Positions 59,917 through 64,000 of a DNA stretch of 64,000 nucleotides are shown one piece after another. A model generated the notes under the pieces. It saw only the letters and a list, made by a program, of their open reading frames with translations. It had not been told where the DNA came from and did not search any database. The DNA is taken from assembly GCF_019104725.1 (NCBI RefSeq), contig NZ_JAHRXF010000001.1, positions 124,001 through 188,000 of the forward strand, given 5' to 3'. How positions within the stretch are numbered: the first letter of the stretch is position 1; every line of letters starts with the position of its first letter. Made by a program: the position numbers and the translations under genes. The DNA comes from Streptomyces corallincola (GTDB taxonomy: Bacteria; Actinomycetota; Actinomycetes; Streptomycetales; Streptomycetaceae).

Positions 59917-60159
59917 TCACTCCGCCTCTCCGGCCGGGCCCCGTCCTCGGGGCTCTCCGCGCCGTGCCGGTCCGGGTCGCACGATCTCCGCGACCCGTTC
60001 CGCCGTAATGATCCCGTCGTGCCGATCCGTCGTACCGATCCGGCTGTGCCGGTCCGGGCCCCGCTCTCGTGGTGCCCGGACCGGCCGCTCCGCATCCGCC
60101 TCACGCATCCACGTCCCGCATGCCCGCTTCCGCGGACCTCGTACGACGCGGCTGATCAC
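59917..60159 (-). CDS. Small coupled ORF in the Asp23 operon
   Basis: 80 aa from GTG at 60159, whose GTGA overlaps the Asp23 stop; its own stop is 3 bp before the DUF2273-like gene. The peptide is Arg/Glu-rich, with DGIITAERVAEIV at residues about 48-60, and shows moderate third-position G+C. No homologue recognised. Gene order and coupling argue that it is real; ATG at 60108 is an alternative start. Confidence 0.5.
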   Translation of the reverse strand: MISRVVRGPRKRACGTWMREADAERPVRAPRERGPDRHSRIGTTDRHDGIITAERVAEIVRPGPARRGEPRGRGPAGEAE

Positions 60160-60668
60160 TCCACGCGGGACTCGGCCGGGTTGCCGCCGTCGGTGTCCTC
60201 GTCCGGAAGGTGGACGTCGTTGACGGCGATATTGACCTCCACGACCTCCAGCCCGGTGATGCGCTCCACGGCCGAGATGACGTTCTCGCGCACGTCGGAG
60301 GCGACGTCGGTGATGGACACGCCGTACTCCACGACGAGGTCCAGGTCGATAGCGGTCTGCCGCTCGCCGACCTCGACCTTGACGCCCCGGCCGACGTTGG
60401 GACGGCCGCCGGGCACCCGGTCGCGGACCGCGCCGAAGGTACGGGACAGGCCGCCGCCCATGTCGTACACGCCGGGGATCTCGCGGGCCGCGATACCCGC
60501 GATCTTCACGACGACCACGTCCGCGATGGAGGTCCGGCCGCGAGTGTCGGCCGGCTGGTCGGCGCCGGACTTGCCGAGGGCGACGTCCGTGGTGCCGGTG
60601 GGCGCCGAGCCGGCCGAACGGGGGCCGGACACGGCCGGGGACACCGGGGTGGTCTGCTGCGTGGTCAT
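60156..60668 (-). CDS. Asp23/Gls24 family envelope stress response protein
   Basis: 170 aa, ATG at 60668 after AGAGGA. Following a 45-residue flexible N-terminus, the Asp23 domain reads GRTSIADVVVVKIAGIAAREIPGVYDMGG, VKVEVGERQTAIDLDLVVEYGVSITDVASDVRENVISAVERITGLEVVEVNIAVNDVHL. These cytosolic proteins assemble at the membrane through AmaP and respond to cell-wall stress. It is first in the minus-strand operon and divergent from an ECF sigma operon that itself encodes another Asp23-like protein. Confidence 0.92.
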   Translation of the reverse strand: MTTQQTTPVSPAVSGPRSAGSAPTGTTDVALGKSGADQPADTRGRTSIADVVVVKIAGIAAREIPGVYDMGGGLSRTFGAVRDRVPGGRPNVGRGVKVEVGERQTAIDLDLVVEYGVSITDVASDVRENVISAVERITGLEVVEVNIAVNDVHLPDEDTDGGNPAESRVE

Positions 60669-60933
60669 GATGCGCGTCCTCTTCTCTGGGGTCGGCGCCT
60701 GCCGACGGTTGCCGCGAACTGCTCTCACAGGGATGGACACCGGCGAGCGGCGGCTGTGACGCGCATGCCCGGAAAAACTTCGATCAGTCGGTGGGTGGCC
60801 CCGCTGTGGCAGGGTGACCAGCGCCGCTTGCCCACGTCGAGATGGCGGGTCGGACGGATTTCCCCGTTCGGGCGCGTCACAGAACGGTGGGTGGCGTTGT
60901 CCAACCCCGTAGGACGACGAAAGGAGCCGCCCC

Positions 60934-61875
60934 GTGTCGGGGGAGCGCAGACCGACCGGCCCGCCCGAACCAGGCGGCGGCCCGCCGCACGCCGGAACAT
61001 GGACCACCGCGCCACAGGTGTCCGGAACCCCGGTGCCGGGGCCACATGGATTCGGAGCACATGTGGCCGGGCCACATGGAGCTGAGCCACATGGATCCGA
61101 GGCACCTGTGCCCGGACCACAGGCGTCCGGGTCGGAGCCCGGTGGCCGGCCACATGGAGCCTCACCTCCGCCACGCAGTGCGCCGCCACATGGCACGTCG
61201 CCACGCGGTACGGCCCCCCACAGCGCCCCGTCACATGGTGGGCCCCCACATGGTGCCGCCCCCCACACCGGCCAGCCCTCCACCCCGCCCCATCCGTCCG
61301 AGCCGACACCCGACGACACCGGTCTCCGCGACGCCGACCTGGACGACACCCTGCTGACCGTCCGCGCGGCCGAGGGCGACGAGGAGGCGTTCGCCGTCCT
61401 GGTGCGTCGGCACGCCCCCGCGCTCGTGCGGATGGCGACCCGCCTGGTCGGCAACCGCAGCGAGGCGGAGGACGCCGTCCAGGACGCCTTCATCAGCGCC
61501 TGGCGGAAGTTGCCCGAGTTCCGCGGTGGGTCCGCCTTCGGCACCTGGCTGTACCGCATCGTCACCAACCGGTGCCTGAACCTCCTGCGCGCCCGCAAAT
61601 CCGAGGCGCCCCTCGAAGCGGCCCGATACCTGGCCGCACCCGAACACTCCGTAGGCCCCGAGCGCATCACCGAGTCCCGCGCCGCCATGCGCGACCTGCA
61701 ACGGGCGCTCGCCGTGCTCTCCGCCGAGCAGCGCGCCTGCTGGGTGCTGCGGGAACTGGACGGCCAGTCCTACGAGTTCATCGCGGACGCCGTCGGCATC
61801 ACCCAACAGGCCGTACGCGCACGTGTGTTCCGCGCCCGACGCCATCTGACCGCAACCCTGGGAGCCTGGCGATGA
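60934..61875 (+). CDS. ECF-type RNA polymerase sigma factor with repeat-rich N-terminus
   Basis: 313 aa, GTG 60934. Residues 1-125 are Pro/Gly/His-rich, built partly on 15-bp DNA repeats (PHGxx peptide pattern). Sigma region 2 follows (DEEAFAVLVRRHAPALVRMATRLVGNRSEAEDAVQDAFISAWRKL) and then region 4 (LSAEQRACWVLRELDGQSYEFIADAVGITQQAVRARVFRARRHL). Region 2 to 4 spacing is normal for ECF factors. The 4-bp overlap with the downstream gene, whose N-terminus has an anti-sigma zinc motif, points to a sigma/anti-sigma pair controlling envelope stress. Confidence 0.92.
   Translation: MSGERRPTGPPEPGGGPPHAGTWTTAPQVSGTPVPGPHGFGAHVAGPHGAEPHGSEAPVPGPQASGSEPGGRPHGASPPPRSAPPHGTSPRGTAPHSAPSHGGPPHGAAPHTGQPSTPPHPSEPTPDDTGLRDADLDDTLLTVRAAEGDEEAFAVLVRRHAPALVRMATRLVGNRSEAEDAVQDAFISAWRKLPEFRGGSAFGTWLYRIVTNRCLNLLRARKSEAPLEAARYLAAPEHSVGPERITESRAAMRDLQRALAVLSAEQRACWVLRELDGQSYEFIADAVGITQQAVRARVFRARRHLTATLGAWR
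61013..61132 (+). repeat. 15-bp tandem repeat array in the sigma gene (CACATGGA core)
   Basis: Eight phased 15-bp units start at 61013, 61028, 61043, 61058, 61073, 61088, 61103 and 61118; four begin CACATG. Further CACATG copies at 61151, 61187, 61232 and 61247 stay in a 3-bp phase. The hexamer starts at the second codon base, giving Pro-His-Gly or Ala-His-Val. Confidence 0.9.
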
Positions 61876-62774
61876 CGACCCGCATCCACCCGCCCGAATC
61901 CCCGCACCCCGACGACGAGCAACTACCGTGCGGGCGGCTGCTGTCAGTGGTGTGGACGGAGTGGGAAGAGGGCACCGCCGACGGCCACACCGCCACCTGC
62001 GCCCACTGCCTGCGGGCCACGGCGGAACTGGAGGACCTGGAAGCAGCGGTACGACAGGTCCGCGACGAAACCGACGACCTCGCCGCCTACGACGCCACCC
62101 CGCTCACCCGGCGTGTCATGGACGTGGTCGGCCTGGAACTGCGCCCCGGCCGCCCGCTGCCGCTGGGGGAACCGGACGAGGACCTGTGGGTCATGGAGTC
62201 GGTGGCCGCCCGCACTCTGCGTGCCGCCGCCGACCAGATGCCCGGTGTCCGCGCGGGCTCCTGCCGCATCAGCCCCGCCGAGCCGACCGGCCCGGACCGT
62301 TCCGCACTCCCGCTCGCGGCGCCGCAGGCGGTACCCCGTGTCGTGCGGGACAGCGACCGCATCGCCGTTCAGCTCGACATCCGTGCTCCGCTCACCACTC
62401 CCGATCTGCCCGCACTGGCCGACGAGGTCCGGGAACGCGTGCGACTGGCCGCCGACGGCCGACTCGGCCTGAACGTCGTGTCGATCGACATCCGCATCAC
62501 GGATCTGACCGACCCGCCCGACGACATGGACCCCCAGCACATGGACCCCCAGCACATGGACCCCCAGCACATGGGCGCCCAGCACACGGACCCCCAGCAC
62601 ATGGGTCCCGACCACATGGGTCCCGACCATATGGGCCCGCACCACATCGGCCCTCCCGGCATCGGCGACCACCACATGGGCTCCCAGCACATGGACCCCC
62701 ACCCCACAGAGCCCCCCAGCGGCCCCGCCCCCACGAACACCCCCCACGGCAGCGGAGAAGGAACAGGTCCATGA
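61872..62774 (+). CDS. Asp23-like protein with anti-sigma zinc motif and (HMDPQ)n tail
   Basis: 300 aa, ATG 61872 overlapping the sigma gene stop (ATGA). Near the N-terminus, DGHTATCAHC has the H-x3-C-x2-C arrangement of zinc-binding anti-sigma domains. Residues about 110-215 form an Asp23-like domain (SDRIAVQLDIRAPLTTPDLPALADEVRERVRLAADGRLGLNVVSIDIRITDL). The tail is a 12-unit pentapeptide repeat close to HMDPQ. It probably binds the ECF sigma and senses the envelope through Asp23 assembly (inference). The combination of a ZAS motif with Asp23 is unusual to me. Confidence 0.8.
   Translation: MTTRIHPPESPHPDDEQLPCGRLLSVVWTEWEEGTADGHTATCAHCLRATAELEDLEAAVRQVRDETDDLAAYDATPLTRRVMDVVGLELRPGRPLPLGEPDEDLWVMESVAARTLRAAADQMPGVRAGSCRISPAEPTGPDRSALPLAAPQAVPRVVRDSDRIAVQLDIRAPLTTPDLPALADEVRERVRLAADGRLGLNVVSIDIRITDLTDPPDDMDPQHMDPQHMDPQHMGAQHTDPQHMGPDHMGPDHMGPHHIGPPGIGDHHMGSQHMDPHPTEPPSGPAPTNTPHGSGEGTGP
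62523..62702 (+). repeat. 15-bp tandem repeat array in the Asp23-like gene (CACATGGA core)
   Basis: Twelve contiguous 15-bp units, typically CACATGGACCCCCAG, run from 62523 to 62702; CACATG is intact in seven of them. Here CACATG starts at the first codon base (His-Met), a different frame from the sigma gene array. Confidence 0.92.
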
Positions 62775-63115
62775 CCCAGCCCGCCCCCCTCGACCACACC
62801 CCTATTCTGGGCGAAGCCATCGCCACCGCCGTACGCGGCGTACCCGGTGTCGCCTTTCTCAGCCCGGGTCTGACCGGGCGGCTGAGGTCGGTGCTGCCCG
62901 GTGCCACCCCCGACCGGGCGTCGTCCGCCGGGCTGCGGATCAACCGTCCGACAGATGACGGGCCGTGGCGTATCGACGTACGGATCGTCGCCCGAGCCGA
63001 CGCCCGTGTGCTCGACGTCGGCCGGGCCACCCGCAGCGCCGTCACGGAGTGCGTAGCGGTCGCCGACCCGGCCAGGAGCGCGGAGGTGAGCGTGACAGTC
63101 ACCGGGATCGTGTGA
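62771..63115 (+). CDS. Nucleopolyhedrovirus P10-family-type (Asp23-like) protein
   Basis: 114 aa, ATG 62771 overlapping the previous stop (ATGA) with GGAGAAGGAACAGG upstream. Streptomyces annotations call this family 'nucleopolyhedrovirus P10 family protein', though it is not viral; the pattern IATAVRGVPGVAFLSPGL followed by WRIDVRIVARADARVLDVGRATRSAVTE and VSVTVTGIV is that of a minimal Asp23-fold domain. It is last in the sigma operon and likely joins Asp23 assemblies. Confidence 0.8.
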   Translation: MTQPAPLDHTPILGEAIATAVRGVPGVAFLSPGLTGRLRSVLPGATPDRASSAGLRINRPTDDGPWRIDVRIVARADARVLDVGRATRSAVTECVAVADPARSAEVSVTVTGIV

Positions 63116-63140
63116 CCCGCTCGCGCGGCACGCGATACCC

Positions 63141-63180
63141 AGCCGCCCCGGTGACCCCGTAAGTACCGTGCCCGGCGGCT
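63141..63180. terminator. Weak hairpin between convergent genes
   Basis: AGCCGCC (63141-63147) pairs with GGCGGCT (63174-63180) across 26 nt, overlapping the last stop base of the dehydrogenase gene. Confidence 0.35.
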
Positions 63181-64000
63181 CAGTTGGCCGCCAGCAGCTC
63201 CAGCGTGTCGATCACCCGGTGCGAGAACCCCCACTCGTTGTCGTACCAGGCGACGACCTTGACATGGCGGCCGTCCACACGGGTCAGGGCCGAGTCGAAG
63301 ACGGCGGAAGCCGGGTTGCCCGTGATGTCGGAGGACACCAGCGGGTCCTCCGAGAACTCCAGGATGCCGACCAGAGGTCCTTCCGCCGCCGTGCGGTAGG
63401 CCGCCAGCACCTCGTCGCGGGTCACGTCACGCCCGACCGTCGTGTTCAGCTCCACGAGGGAACCGACCGGTACGGGCACCCGGATCGAGTCGCCGGACAA
63501 CTTGCCGTCCAGGTTCGGCAGTACGAGGCCGATGGCCTTCGCGGCGCCGGTGGTGGTCGGCACGATGTTGACGGCGGCGGCGCGGGCACGGCGGGGGTCG
63601 CGGTGCGGGCCGTCCTGGAGGTTCTGCTCCTGGGTGTAGGCGTGCACGGTGGTCATGAACCCGTGCTCGATCCCGGCCAGGTCGTCCAGCACCGAGGCCA
63701 GCGGGGCGAGCGCGTTGGTGGTGCAGGAGGCGTTGGAGACGACGGTGTGGACGCCGGGGTCGTAGGCGTCGGTGTTGACGCCGAACGCGAGGGTGACATC
63801 GGCACCGTCCGACGGGGCGCTGACCAGCACCTTCCGTGCCCCTGCCGTCAGATGGGCCCCGGCGGCCCCGGCCGAGGTGAAGCGGCCGGTGGACTCCAGG
63901 GCGATGTCCACGCCCAGTTCGGCCCAGGGCAGCCGCGCCGGTTCGCGCTCGGCGAGGACGCGGACACGACGGCCGTCCACGACGAGGGTGTCCCCGTCCA
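63180..64000 (-). CDS. Glyceraldehyde-3-phosphate dehydrogenase (5' end cut by window edge)
   Basis: The stop is at 63180-63182 and the frame stays open to the right edge, so the NAD-binding N-terminus lies outside; about 273 residues are visible. The active site SNASCTTNALAP contains the catalytic cysteine; HAYTQEQNLQDGPHRDPRRARAAAVNIVPTTTGAAKAIGLVLP and AWYDNEWGFSHRVIDTLELL complete a classical GAPDH. It oxidises glyceraldehyde-3-phosphate to 1,3-bisphosphoglycerate. The 5' part is needed to judge NAD versus NADP preference. Streptomyces usually has several paralogues. Confidence 0.93.
   Translation of the reverse strand, partial: DGDTLVVDGRRVRVLAEREPARLPWAELGVDIALESTGRFTSAGAAGAHLTAGARKVLVSAPSDGADVTLAFGVNTDAYDPGVHTVVSNASCTTNALAPLASVLDDLAGIEHGFMTTVHAYTQEQNLQDGPHRDPRRARAAAVNIVPTTTGAAKAIGLVLPNLDGKLSGDSIRVPVPVGSLVELNTTVGRDVTRDEVLAAYRTAAEGPLVGILEFSEDPLVSSDITGNPASAVFDSALTRVDGRHVKVVAWYDNEWGFSHRVIDTLELLAAN

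Overview
This window looks like part of a Streptomyces chromosome. G+C is very high, almost every codon ends in G or C, GTG starts are common, and a TANNNT-type -10 box often sits only 6-8 nt before the start codon (leaderless mRNAs). Gene families typical of the genus are dense: DUF6332, DUF6421, DUF6643, TerD, Asp23/AmaP, deazaflavin oxidoreductase, ROK and TetR. I see no phage, IS element, integrase, rRNA, tRNA or CRISPR. Both ends cut genes: a DUF6421 protein on the left and a glyceraldehyde-3-phosphate dehydrogenase on the right.

Layout. 1-7.1 kb holds metabolic and redox genes: DUF6421, SDR, threonine-aldolase family, PlsC-like acyltransferase, thioredoxin fold, a 26-codon leader peptide plus flavin reductase, and the etfB-etfA operon with an operator overlapping its -10. 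7.3-11.7 kb has a DUF6986 aldolase-fold enzyme with a clear promoter and operator, then a LacI regulator divergent from a ROK sugar kinase around a perfect palindrome. 12-19 kb contains a DUF4097 lipoprotein, a small secreted peptide, a kinase-NUDIX fusion, an M20 peptidase, a geranylgeranyl-reductase-type flavoprotein, and a TetR/deazaflavin-oxidoreductase pair with five copies of one operator core. 20-30 kb carries a two-component system, MarR, two methyltransferases (one behind a pentanucleotide microsatellite), an MFS pump, a luciferase-domain protein with a TTA codon, AlkB and a ROK repressor. 30-48 kb encodes an anti-sigma-like ATPase, a Cds1-like PLP enzyme, DeoR, a membrane lipase-like protein, a beta-helix/AAA fusion, MOSC, a double TerD protein, a glycosyltransferase, a second racemase and an O-antigen-ligase-like membrane protein. 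47.6-56.3 kb has lnt, NUDIX, and a probable 3-hydroxybutyrate module (dehydrogenase, GAF/PucR regulator, MHS-type symporter), plus a second MFS carrier.

56.6-63.1 kb is the most distinctive region. An SRPBCC gene precedes an envelope-stress cluster: Asp23, a small coupled ORF, a DUF2273-like membrane protein, an Asp23/DUF6286 protein, an AmaP-like protein and YihY on the minus strand, diverging from an ECF sigma factor, a protein combining an anti-sigma zinc motif with an Asp23-like domain, and a P10-family protein. The genes overlap by 4-11 bp and probably form two coupled operons.

The most unusual signal is a CACATG-cored 15-bp periodic repeat. It forms arrays inside the sigma gene and its partner gene, where it is read in two different frames. 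It also occurs in non-coding DNA at 11.85 and 56.48 kb and in the AmaP-like gene. The octamer CACATGTG occurs eight times by eye, against about 0.4 expected from base composition. Because the DNA rather than the peptide is conserved, this looks like a DNA-level element.
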